NCBI GenBank assembly: GCA_902782395.1
Contig: CACZNF010000022.1
Span: 1-8,507, forward strand
DNA: 8,507 bases
Direction: 5' to 3'
Source of the DNA: an uncultured Erysipelotrichaceae bacterium
GTDB taxonomy: Bacteria; Bacillota_I; Bacilli_A; RFN20; CAG-826
Shown here in pieces: positions 1 through 6,297 of the stretch. The notes under the pieces were generated by a model. The model saw nothing but the letters and a program-made list of their open reading frames with translations. It did not search any database and had not been told where the DNA came from. Numbering within the stretch: position 1 is the first letter of the stretch; each line of letters starts with the position of its first letter. Made by a program: the position numbers and the translations under genes.

Positions 1-1338
1 CATCTTTGTTTCGCTAACTTTGGCTTCGAGTAAAGTTTCAAGATCCATTTCTAAAACTACAGCGGCTGTCTTACCTAAATCGAATTTCTCGATTTGGTTT
101 GGATGAAGTTCACCTAAAACACCAATCTTCTTATTTTGGAAAATGACAGAAGCAGCTTTACCTGGATGGAGTTCATCGCCTTCATCCACAAATCTATCAA
201 ATCTATAACGTGTTGGTTCAATACCTAAGACAGTGAAGATACCTTCCACTAGGCCTTTCATATGGAAGAAGTTATAGTTTTCTTTTCTTAAAAGACCTTG
301 TCTAATATCTTGACCCACTAATACGATAGCGAGGTGTTCGCTTCTGGAAGATTTACTAATCATATTCGAAGTTTCAAATAAGGCTAAGTTTTTATTTTGT
401 CTAGCGACGTTATAGCTAGCCGCGCTTAATAAGGAACCTAAAATATGGGTTCTAAATACTTCTCTTTCATCGGTTAATGGATTTAAAATGACGTAATGTT
501 CTTCTTTATTTAATAAAGAGAATTCATCTTTTCTCTTTTTAGAAACTAGAGAATAAGTGACGCATTCATCTAAACCTTGGGCTAATAAGAAGTTAGTAAT
601 ATTTCTCATGCGTTTTTGTCTAAGAGTTAAGGCACCGACTTTGACATCTAAGCATGGTAAGATGCTCTTCACATTATCCATACCTAATAAACGAATGACT
701 TCTTCGCTTAAGTCAGCGTCACAAGTGACGTCTAAACGATACATAGGAACAGTGACTAAGAATTCGTTATCGTTAACAAATTCTAAACCGAAGTTAAGTC
801 TTTCTAAGACATTAACGATTTGTTCTTTAGAGAATTCTGTACCTAAACGATCGTTAATCTTCTTAATAGAAGTTTTGATTCTTTCATCGTTTGGTTTTTC
901 GTTTAAATAATTAACGGCGTTACTATTTTCTTTAGCGTCGCATAATTCATTAATTAACTCGGCGGCATAGTCTAAGACAAAAGCACTTTGGAAGTGATTT
1001 GTGCCTTTAACGAATCTTTGTGAAGATTCGCTTACTAAACCTAAACGGTTAGATGTATGACGGATAGAAGCACCATCGAAAGAGGCGGCTTCGATATAAA
1101 TGTTCTTAGTGTTTTCATCAACTGCGCACGCTAAGGAACCCATCACACCACCTAAGCACATTGGCTTATTATCGGAACAAATGACGATATCGCCTTTGAT
1201 GATTTTATAGGTTTTTTCATCAAGAGCGACGAAATCACCTTCATAGTCATCTTGAGCGTATAATTCCGCTTTTGGAAGTTTATCAGCATCATACATGTGT
1301 AATGGTTGACCAGTCATGAGCATGACATAGTTACCATT
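1..1338 (-). pseudogene. pheT: phenylalanyl-tRNA synthetase beta subunit, downstream part, out of frame with its 5' part and cut by the window edge
   Basis: This is the middle and later part of PheT, the beta chain of the alpha2-beta2 enzyme that charges tRNA-Phe in the cytoplasm. Reading on the minus strand from 1338 to 1, about 446 codons are open without a stop. The fragment begins GNYVMLMTGQPLHMYDADKL, the conserved segment just before the B3/B4 editing domain. It continues with LGGVMGS and SNRLGLVSESSQRFVKG (B3/B4), then a B5 domain with the acidic motif DADLSEEVIRLLGMDN, then the catalytic-like core (RQKRMRNITNFLLAQGLDE). The C-terminal anticodon-binding (FDX-ACB) domain, roughly the last 100 residues, lies beyond the left edge. 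The frame differs from that of the 5' part at 1331-2056, and about 16 conserved residues are lost at the junction. An ATG at 1321-1323, just past the upstream stop, could allow reinitiation, but the missing residues would not be restored. The open frame and normal codon use argue for a very recent lesion or an assembly error. Confidence 0.9.
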
Positions 1339-2056
1339 GGCTCATCCAAGATGGGGATGGTTTGGTAACAATATTTCTAATTTCTTTACCAGCGAATTGT
1401 GTACATCTATTGGTCTTAGATCCCACTACTAATTTGGTTTTGAAATCTTCTTTTGCTTTAACGGTTGGTAAAGTAACTTTTCTTTCAAATAAAGCACCAA
1501 GTTCACGAGCGACATTGAAGACACTTAATAAATCTGGACGATTGGCTAAAACGTTTAAGTTTAAGACGACATCGTCTAAGCCTAAATAGCCTAAAACATT
1601 TTCTTCACCAACTGGAGCATCGGCTGGTAATTCTTCGATACCCGCTTTTTGGTAATCACTTAAATATTTAGCGTCGACACCGAGTTCTAAAAGTGAGCAG
1701 CACATACCATGGCTTGCTTCACCACGGATGACGCCATCTTTGATTTCGATTTCTGGGAGCTTAGCGCCTACACGCGCAACAATAACTTTTAATCCCGCAC
1801 GTGCGTTAGGGGCACCACACACAATTTGTGTCACACCATATTTTTCACCAAGGTTAACTTGTAAAACATGGAGATGGTCACTATTTGGGTGAGCAACACA
1901 TTCTTTGACTTCACCAATGACGAGATTTGTGCCACTGGCTAAGCGTCTAATCTCTTCAACTTCGACACCGGCGAATGTTAATTTCTTAGCAATTTCTTCT
2001 GGTGATAAGCCTTCTAAAGAGACATATTGATTAACGTTTTTTAAACTGACTAACAT
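1331..2056 (-). pseudogene. pheT: phenylalanyl-tRNA synthetase beta subunit, N-terminal part ending at a frameshift
   Basis: This is the first 241 codons of PheT, which normally has about 800. Residues about 41-150 form the EMAP/OB-fold tRNA-binding domain, with AHPNSDHLHVLQV, the stretch QIVCGAPNARAGLKV and RGEASHGMCCSLLELG. Residues about 165-195 carry LNLNVLANRPDLLSVFNVAREL, the B1-domain signature. The last family residues are NIVTKPSPSWMS, after which Gln-Trp-TAA ends the frame at 1331-1333. Intact PheT proteins continue SP-x-W-[LM]-x-x-x-L-x-x-x-GIRPINNVVD-x-x-NYVM. Here the sequence jumps from WMS to NGNYVM with a single extra base between. The start ATG at 2054-2056 has a strong Shine-Dalgarno GGGAGG at 2066-2071, and the gene follows pheS by 19 nt, so the two form one operon. 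Identification is secure. Whether the break exists in the living cell cannot be told from the sequence. Confidence 0.93.
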
Positions 2057-2075
2057 CTTTATTGACCTCCCACCA

Positions 2076-3113
2076 TTAGCTCATTTTCTTGAATTGTTTC
2101 AAGAATCTGACATCGTTTTGATAGATTTTACGAATATCATCAATGCCATATCTTAATACAGCCACACGTTCGATACCAACGCCAAAGGCGAAACCACTAT
2201 ATTGTTCTGGATCATAGCCATTCATCTTAAGAACGTTAGGATGGACCATACCAGCACCTAAGATTTCAATATAGCCTGTACCTTTGCACATATTGCAGCC
2301 TTTACCACCACAGTTAGCGCAGGTGATATCGACTTCCACGCTTGGTTCAGTGAATGGGAAGTAACTACTTCTTAATCTAATTTCACGTTTTTCACCAAAC
2401 ATCTTTTTAGCGAATAATTCTAAGGTCGCTTTTAAGTGACCGATATTAATACCCTTATCAATAACTAAACCTTCGATTTGGGCGAATTGATGTGAGTGAG
2501 TGGCATCATCATCGTCTCTACGATAGGTTTTACCTGGGCAGATAATTCTAATTGGTGCACCTTTTTTTGCTTCCATGGTTCTTGCTTGAACTGGGGAAGT
2601 ATGAGTTCTTAATAACTCATTATCATTAATATAGAAGGTGTCTTGCATATCTCTAGCTGGGTGATCTTTAGGGATATTTAAGAGTTCAAAGTTATATAAA
2701 TCTTGTTCAATTTCTGGACCATCAGCCACTTCAAAACCCATGCCTAAGAAGATATCAATCATTTCATCACGAATGACATAGAATGGGTTTCTACCACCGG
2801 CTTCGTAATTAATACCTGGTAAAGAGATATCAATTTGTTCTTTTTCTAATTTTTCTTTTAATTCCTTATTTTTCAAATAAGTCATCTTTTCTTCAATCGC
2901 GGAAGTAATCGCCACGCGCACTTCAGTAAGGGCGGCACCAAAAGATTTTCTTTCTTCTGGTGGTAATTGACCGATTTGTGAAGTTAATGAAGAAAGTTCG
3001 CTCTTCTTTGATAAGTAGGTATTACGCACAGCATTTAAAGAATCAACACTGCTTGCTTCTTCTACTTCCTTAAGAGCGGCGTTCTTTAGATTTAATAATT
3101 TTTCATTTTCCAT
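2076..3113 (-). CDS. pheS: phenylalanyl-tRNA synthetase alpha subunit
   Basis: This is the catalytic alpha chain of PheRS, which activates phenylalanine with ATP and, with PheT, transfers it to tRNA-Phe. The protein is 345 residues, normal for the family. Residues 1-90 are a charged helical N-terminal region, the tRNA-binding coiled coil of PheS. The class II synthetase core follows. Motif 2 is [17 protein letters not shown] and FAQIEG at about 194-215, the substrate-binding region includes [12 protein letters not shown] at 254-265, and motif 3 is [20 protein letters not shown] at 307-326. A four-cysteine cluster (Cys265, 268, 273, 276; [12 protein letters not shown]) matches the zinc-ribbon-like insert common in Gram-positive PheS. 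A GTG at 3123-3125 is in frame four codons earlier, but the GTGAGG that contains it sits 6 nt before ATG 3113 as a Shine-Dalgarno, so I prefer the ATG. The gene is followed by pheT 19 nt downstream. Confidence 0.96.
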   Translation of the reverse strand: MENEKLLNLKNAALKEVEEASSVDSLNAVRNTYLSKKSELSSLTSQIGQLPPEERKSFGAALTEVRVAITSAIEEKMTYLKNKELKEKLEKEQIDISLPGINYEAGGRNPFYVIRDEMIDIFLGMGFEVADGPEIEQDLYNFELLNIPKDHPARDMQDTFYINDNELLRTHTSPVQARTMEAKKGAPIRIICPGKTYRRDDDDATHSHQFAQIEGLVIDKGINIGHLKATLELFAKKMFGEKREIRLRSSYFPFTEPSVEVDITCANCGGKGCNMCKGTGYIEILGAGMVHPNVLKMNGYDPEQYSGFAFGVGIERVAVLRYGIDDIRKIYQNDVRFLKQFKKMS

Positions 3114-3119
3114 AAAGAG

Positions 3120-3126
3120 CCTCACT
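3120..3126 (-). promoter_or_regulatory. ribosome binding site that decides the pheS start
   Basis: The minus-strand sequence AGTGAGG lies 6 nt before ATG 3111-3113. The GTG inside it could be read as a start that adds four residues (M-R-L-F). No separate Shine-Dalgarno is visible at a suitable distance before that GTG, so the ATG is the better start. Confidence 0.6.
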
Positions 3127-3142
3127 TACAAAATCGTTATTG

Positions 3143-3151
3143 ATTATAGCA
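3143..3151 (-). promoter_or_regulatory. extended -10 promoter of pheST
   Basis: The minus strand reads TGCTATAAT: a perfect TATAAT at 3148-3143 preceded by TG and one base, the extended -10 form that can work without a good -35. No TTGACA-like hexamer stands at 16-18 nt; the nearest candidate, TTACAA at 3171-3176, is 22 nt away. Transcription would start near 3136 and give a leader of only about 23 nt. That is too short for the T-box riboswitch that often precedes pheST in Bacillota. Confidence 0.6.
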
Positions 3152-3160
3152 CAAAAAACC

Positions 3161-3186
3161 ATATTACATATTGTAATTTGTAATAT
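3161..3186. repeat. AT-rich inverted repeat upstream of pheST (operator or weak terminator)
   Basis: On the plus strand ATATTACA (3161-3168) is the exact inverse complement of TGTAATAT (3179-3186). A second inner pair, ATTACA (3163-3168) with TGTAAT (3172-3177), is separated by only TAT, so TGTAAT occurs twice in tandem on one side. On the minus strand the repeat is followed by a T run at 3153-3158, so it could serve as a weak terminator of the upstream hydrolase operon, though the stem has only one G-C pair. It also covers the -35 region of the pheST promoter, where a repressor dimer could bind. Both roles are inference. Confidence 0.4.
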
Positions 3187-3268
3187 TGTTTTGTTTTTTC
3201 TCCTAGAAACATTCTTAGCGCTTTGTTTTTATACGCAAATCATTATTAGTTAAGCCACATTTCGTAGT

Positions 3269-4198
3269 TTATTCTTCGATAAAACTTTTGATTTTTTCAA
3301 ATAATTTTTCGTCTTGTTCTGTTAATCGGTCAATGGAAACATCCTTAAAATAGGCTATTCTTTCTTCGTCATTACTAATCTTTTTATCGTTTAACTGACG
3401 TGTGAAGGCACCAAAGACTTCATTCATATAAGAAATCGCAGATTCAGTATAGTTCGGATTGTGTTTACGGTTATTAAACTTAATAGTTTGGATATGAGGA
3501 TTATGCACATCTTCTACGACTTTAAGGGAAGTCTCATAAGGCACCATTGGATCATCAGTGGATTGGATAAATAGGATGCTATCTTCTGTACTACCTAAAT
3601 ATTTAGGTAAATCAATCTTATCGTATTCTTTTTCCACTTTTCTTTCGTATTTTAAAACAAAGTGAGTAATAAACTTCCTTTTAGAAGCGTTAAAAATCAT
3701 TGGTCTAATGGTTACAATTGGGGACATGACCACTACTTTGGTGATTTCTTTTCTTAATGACGCCACCTTTAAAGCGGTGAATCCTCCTAGGGAATGACCC
3801 ATGAGGATGATTTGTTTATCAAGATTAAGTAGATTGAGTAAATCAGTTGTGTCTCTAGTTGGAGCGTTAAGCGAACCAAGATAAGGTCCTTTAGATTCTC
3901 CACATCCTCTGTAATCAAGAGTTAAGACTTTATAGCCAAGCTTCGCTAATGTATCAATCTCTCTAAAATAAGAAGCATGACCTGGTCCTAAGCCTGGCAA
4001 AAAGAGAACGATTTTATCTTCTTTATAATTATCGTAATAATAAAAGAAATAATGGATTTCAATTCCTATGGAATTGTTAAAAGTATAGGCTTCTTGTTTT
4101 AAACCTTTAAAATCAGTATAAACATAGTAAGGCACACCTACTTCTTTGTCATAACGGCAAACGAATTTTTCGATGTAAACCTTAGAAACAATACCCAT
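3269..4198 (-). CDS. alpha/beta-fold hydrolase, cytoplasmic, substrate unknown
   Basis: This is a 309-residue serine hydrolase of the alpha/beta-hydrolase superfamily. The oxyanion-side loop is LFLPGLGPGHASYF (65-78), and TLDYRGCGESKG (93-104) is the strand 4 region typical of these enzymes. The nucleophile elbow is GHSLGG with Ser136. The acid is probably Asp216 in STDDPMVP, and the base His246 in NNRKHNPNY, so the catalytic triad looks complete. There is no signal peptide or membrane segment. The N-terminal 60 residues are aromatic-rich and unassigned. A charged tail (about 270-309, KKISNDEER to KIKSFIEE) extends past the core. The reaction could be esterase, lipase or peptidase-like; the sequence does not decide. 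The start ATG lies 2 nt after the stop of the zinc-ribbon gene, so translation is probably coupled. This is the last gene of a four-gene cluster beginning near 5781. Confidence 0.88.
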   Translation of the reverse strand: MGIVSKVYIEKFVCRYDKEVGVPYYVYTDFKGLKQEAYTFNNSIGIEIHYFFYYYDNYKEDKIVLFLPGLGPGHASYFREIDTLAKLGYKVLTLDYRGCGESKGPYLGSLNAPTRDTTDLLNLLNLDKQIILMGHSLGGFTALKVASLRKEITKVVVMSPIVTIRPMIFNASKRKFITHFVLKYERKVEKEYDKIDLPKYLGSTEDSILFIQSTDDPMVPYETSLKVVEDVHNPHIQTIKFNNRKHNPNYTESAISYMNEVFGAFTRQLNDKKISNDEERIAYFKDVSIDRLTEQDEKLFEKIKSFIEE

Positions 4199-4200
4199 AG

Positions 4201-4416
4201 TTATTTTCCAATTTTGTTGGCAATCTTTTGTAGTTCAGCACCTTCAAATTTCTCAACAAGGTAGCCACATTTAGTACAGACATAGCGGTTAGCAGTAGAG
4301 AATGAACCACCAGCTTGAATGATGGTATAGACATTTCTATTACCAGTCATCATTGGATTAGGAACATAGTAGAATTCTTCGTTCCCACATAGTGGGCATT
4401 TCATTTTAACAACCAT
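4201..4416 (-). CDS. small zinc-ribbon protein, function unknown
   Basis: This is a 71-residue protein with two CxxC knuckles, CPLCG (Cys7, Cys10) and CTKCG (Cys47, Cys50), separated by 36 residues. It is a typical four-cysteine zinc ribbon expected to bind one Zn2+. The intervening stretch holds a Pro-Met-Met-Thr-Gly segment and a Gly-Gly-Ser-Phe loop. The short C-terminal tail (ELQKIANKIGK) is probably helical. Such ribbons can bind nucleic acid or a protein partner, and nothing here specifies which. The ATG at 4414-4416 has AGAGG about 7 nt upstream, overlapping the TAG stop of the methyltransferase gene, so I prefer it to the internal Met5. The gene is wedged between an RNA methyltransferase (10 nt upstream) and an alpha/beta hydrolase (2 nt downstream), which indicates co-expression but not a shared pathway. 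Confidence 0.85.
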   Translation of the reverse strand: MVVKMKCPLCGNEEFYYVPNPMMTGNRNVYTIIQAGGSFSTANRYVCTKCGYLVEKFEGAELQKIANKIGK

Positions 4417-4426
4417 ATTATTACCT

Positions 4427-5146
4427 CTATTTATAGTGATTCATTAAAATGCCCGCGGCAATTGCGGCGTTTAACGAATCGATTTTATCACTCATTTCAA
4501 TTTTTACTTTTTGACTAGCTTTAGCAATGATCTCTTCAGATACACCATGTGATTCATTACCAATCACTAAGACAAAGTCTTTTAATGGTTTAGCCTCACT
4601 TAAAGGAACAGTGTCATCATCAAGAACACTAACGATAATTGGTTTATCATAGTTAGCGATATCATCATATATACAGTCAATTAAGAAGATGCTTCCTTTA
4701 GAAGCAGCAATGACTTTTTCATTATATAAATCACATGTTTCTTCGCTCATGATGATGGCGTCATAATTAAAAGCCACAGCGGTTCTAATCATTGTGCCTA
4801 AATTACCTGGATCATTGATGTGGTCTAAATAAAGAATTTTATGATAGTCTTTCTTCTCTTTTTGGGGTTTTAGAGCTTCACAGATAAAGACAACACCTTC
4901 AGGGTTTGTAGAGGCCGCTAATTTAGCGATTATTTCATCGTTTACTTTGTAAGTTTCGATATCTTGACCAAGTTTTGGAAGACCGATACTTGTAAAGATT
5001 GTCTTAACATGACCATACTTTAAGGCCATGTCTAAGTTCTTAATTCCTTCCATTAAGAAAAGACCTTTTTCTTGTCTAGTTTTCTTCATTTTTAAACTAG
5101 CAGCGTCTTTAATCTTTTGATTGTTCTTGGAAGTGATTTCGAGCAT
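4427..5146 (-). CDS. SpoU/TrmH-family RNA 2'-O-ribose methyltransferase
   Basis: This is an S-adenosylmethionine-dependent methyltransferase of the SPOUT class with the trefoil-knot fold, expected to methylate a ribose 2'-OH in rRNA or tRNA. The protein is 239 residues. The N-terminal part (about 1-95, with QEKGLFLMEGIKNLDMALKY) matches the substrate-binding domain of the family. The three SpoU motifs follow: motif 1 DPGNLGTMIRTA (112-123, with Asn115 and Arg121), motif 2 VIGNESHGVS (194-203, with Glu198) and motif 3 DSLNAAIAAGILM (223-235). The length and N-terminal domain suit RlmB/YsgA-like paralogues, but the exact nucleotide target cannot be called. The start ATG overlaps the stop of the upstream metallopeptidase gene by one base (TAATG), and AAAGGCGG at 5157-5164 is a plausible ribosome site 10 nt away. 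The zinc-ribbon gene follows after 10 nt. Confidence 0.92.
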   Translation of the reverse strand: MLEITSKNNQKIKDAASLKMKKTRQEKGLFLMEGIKNLDMALKYGHVKTIFTSIGLPKLGQDIETYKVNDEIIAKLAASTNPEGVVFICEALKPQKEKKDYHKILYLDHINDPGNLGTMIRTAVAFNYDAIIMSEETCDLYNEKVIAASKGSIFLIDCIYDDIANYDKPIIVSVLDDDTVPLSEAKPLKDFVLVIGNESHGVSEEIIAKASQKVKIEMSDKIDSLNAAIAAGILMNHYK

Positions 5147-5781
5147 TATTTGAAAACCGCCTTTATTAGTTTCTTTCTAAAGATATCATAGTTAGGACAA
5201 TATTTATATAATAAGCGATAAAATTTATCGCTGTGATCGTAAACAAAACAGTGCGTTAATTCATGGATGACCACTGAATCGATGATTTCTGGTGAGTAAT
5301 ATAAAAGAGACATCGCATATGTAATGGTTTTCTTTGCCCTATTATTAGTGCCATATCTTGAACGCATCTCTCTGACCTTAACTTCATAAATAGGAGCATT
5401 CATTTCTCTGGCCCATTTAATCGTTTGATTACTGACATAGCTTAAAAAGAATTTTCTTAACTTCTTATGCAGCTGTTCTTTATTTTCAAAAGAAATCATT
5501 TCATCAAGGATAGTCAATGTGCCAGGGAAAGATAAAGGGTATTTTTCACCAAATAAATAGATATAATCTTCGCCTTCACCTTGTTCTTTAGCGTTTCTTT
5601 TGATGAGTTTAGAGGCAAACTTATCTAACCCACTTTTGATTAAGCTCATTGGTGTTAATCTATGACAGCTAATAGCGAAAGCCCCATCCTTATAACGGTA
5701 ATGGATATTTCTAATTCTTTTATAAGTGATATTAACGGTATATTCTTGCCCGTTAAGTAAATAAATAAATGATTTATTCAT
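5146..5781 (-). CDS. YgjP-type (DUF45/M48-like) zinc metallopeptidase
   Basis: This is a 211-residue protein of the YgjP/DUF45 family, WLM-like gluzincin metalloproteases that are cytoplasmic and mostly uncharacterised. The zinc site is HELTHCFVYDHSDKFY: His173 and His177 of HExxH, catalytic Glu174 and the third ligand region at His183. The usual upstream signature is recognisable at 137-170 (VREMRSRYGTNN to PEIIDSVV). The family's common R-W-G-S-C is here R-Y-G-T-N, a noticeable departure. The N-terminal part (KRIRNIHYRYKDG) is the beta-rich start common to the family. An in-frame ATG at 5818-5820 would add 13 residues (MLSNIYVLLYNRD). It has no ribosome site and no obvious family counterpart, so I prefer ATG 5779-5781, whose own ribosome site is also weak. 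The gene heads the four-gene cluster and overlaps the methyltransferase start by one base. Confidence 0.85.
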   Translation of the reverse strand: MNKSFIYLLNGQEYTVNITYKRIRNIHYRYKDGAFAISCHRLTPMSLIKSGLDKFASKLIKRNAKEQGEGEDYIYLFGEKYPLSFPGTLTILDEMISFENKEQLHKKLRKFFLSYVSNQTIKWAREMNAPIYEVKVREMRSRYGTNNRAKKTITYAMSLLYYSPEIIDSVVIHELTHCFVYDHSDKFYRLLYKYCPNYDIFRKKLIKAVFK

Positions 5782-5787
5782 GTCTCT

Positions 5788-5816
5788 ATTGTAAAGCAAA
5801 ACATAGATATTGCTAA
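5788..5816 (-). promoter_or_regulatory. possible promoter of the metallopeptidase-methyltransferase-zinc ribbon-hydrolase cluster
   Basis: On the minus strand TTAGCA (5816-5811, four of six matches to TTGACA) stands 17 nt before TACAAT (5793-5788, five of six to TATAAT). Transcription would begin around 5781, at the preferred ATG itself, implying a leaderless or nearly leaderless message. That would fit the lack of a good ribosome site there. The spacing is ideal but the -35 match is modest. Confidence 0.35.
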
Positions 5817-5828
5817 GCATTTATGCTT
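5815..5828. repeat. 14-bp palindrome between divergent genes
   Basis: AAGCAT-TT-ATGCTT is a perfect 6+6 inverted repeat. It lies between the divergently transcribed metallopeptidase and DUF523 genes, 13 nt before the DUF523 start codon, and its left end overlaps the proposed -35 (5811-5816) of the minus-strand promoter. A dimeric repressor bound here could control both directions, but AT-rich palindromes this short also arise by chance. Confidence 0.35.
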
Positions 5829-5840
5829 TAATAACTAAGT

Positions 5841-6272
5841 ATGGAAAAGATTTTAATCTCAGCCTGCCTTGTCGGTGATAACGTCAAATATAACGGTGGT
5901 AATAATCTCACCCCTAAACTTGATGCTTTACTCGAGAAATATGAACTCATTCCTTTTTGTCCTGAAGTAGAAGGTGGATTATCTATCCCTCGTTCACCTG
6001 CGGAAAGAGTTGGCGAAAGAGTGATCAATCAAGACGGAGAAGATGTCACTGAGAATTATTTAAGAGGCGCTGAATTAGCGTTTAATATTTGTCTATTTTT
6101 GAAAATTAAGAAGGTCATTCTCAAGGAGAAATCCCCATCATGTGGTAGTAAGATTATCTATGATGGTACATTCGCTCATAAAGAGATTAAAGGTATGGGC
6201 GTGACCGCTGAATATTTAAAAGAAAAAGGAATCGAAGTTTATTCCGAAGAAGATATCGATTCCTTATTGTAA
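5841..6272 (+). CDS. DUF523 family protein, TudS-like [4Fe-4S] thiouracil/thiouridine desulfidase candidate
   Basis: This is a 143-residue stand-alone DUF523 (YbbK-like) protein, the usual length for the family. The family signatures are all present in order: ISACLVGDNVKYNGG (6-20), FCPEVEGGLSIPRSPAE (39-55), LKEKSPSCG (94-102), YDGTF (107-111) and GMGVTAEYLKEKGIEVYSEED (118-138). Cys9, Cys40 and Cys101 are the three conserved cysteines. In characterised members (TudS) three cysteines hold a [4Fe-4S] cluster that removes sulfur from thiolated uracil or 4-thiouridine, releasing free nucleobase or nucleoside for salvage. The activity here is by family inference. The gene is the only plus-strand gene in the window, divergent from the metallopeptidase cluster. 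No strong Shine-Dalgarno precedes its ATG (only CTAAG). It ends in its own terminator, whose stem begins inside the stop codon. Confidence 0.9.
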   Translation: MEKILISACLVGDNVKYNGGNNLTPKLDALLEKYELIPFCPEVEGGLSIPRSPAERVGERVINQDGEDVTENYLRGAELAFNICLFLKIKKVILKEKSPSCGSKIIYDGTFAHKEIKGMGVTAEYLKEKGIEVYSEEDIDSLL

Positions 6273-6297
6273 GCACTGGTAACAGTGCTTTTTATTT
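6271..6297 (+). terminator. rho-independent terminator of the DUF523 gene
   Basis: A perfect 8-bp stem, AAGCACTG (6271-6278) with CAGTGCTT (6283-6290), closes a GTAA loop and runs into a T-rich tail ending near 6297. The stem starts in the TAA stop of the DUF523 gene. On the minus strand the hairpin is also just downstream of the converging lipoprotein gene, but it is followed there by TACAATAAGG without a T run, so it is a good terminator only on the plus strand. Confidence 0.85.

Noticed and set aside
557..910. Plus-strand open frame of 117 codons
   Set aside because: It lies antisense inside the continuous pheT frame, has no recognisable motif and no ribosome site. It is a shadow.
1321..1345. 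Programmed ribosomal frameshift joining the two pheT frames
   Set aside because: There is no slippery heptamer, and about 16 conserved residues are missing. A one-base shift would not restore the protein.
1362..1589. Plus-strand open frame of 75 codons opposite the pheT 5' part
   Set aside because: It is antisense to well-conserved PheT sequence and has low-complexity composition. It is a shadow.
3187..3268. Small gene or T-box in the gap between the hydrolase gene and pheS
   Set aside because: I see no start with a ribosome site leading to a meaningful frame, no T-box sequence and no strong GC hairpin. Only the AT-rich repeat next to it stands out.
5828..6028. Minus-strand open frame of 66 codons opposite the DUF523 gene
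   Set aside because: The plus-strand frame carries all DUF523 motifs. The antisense frame has no family features.
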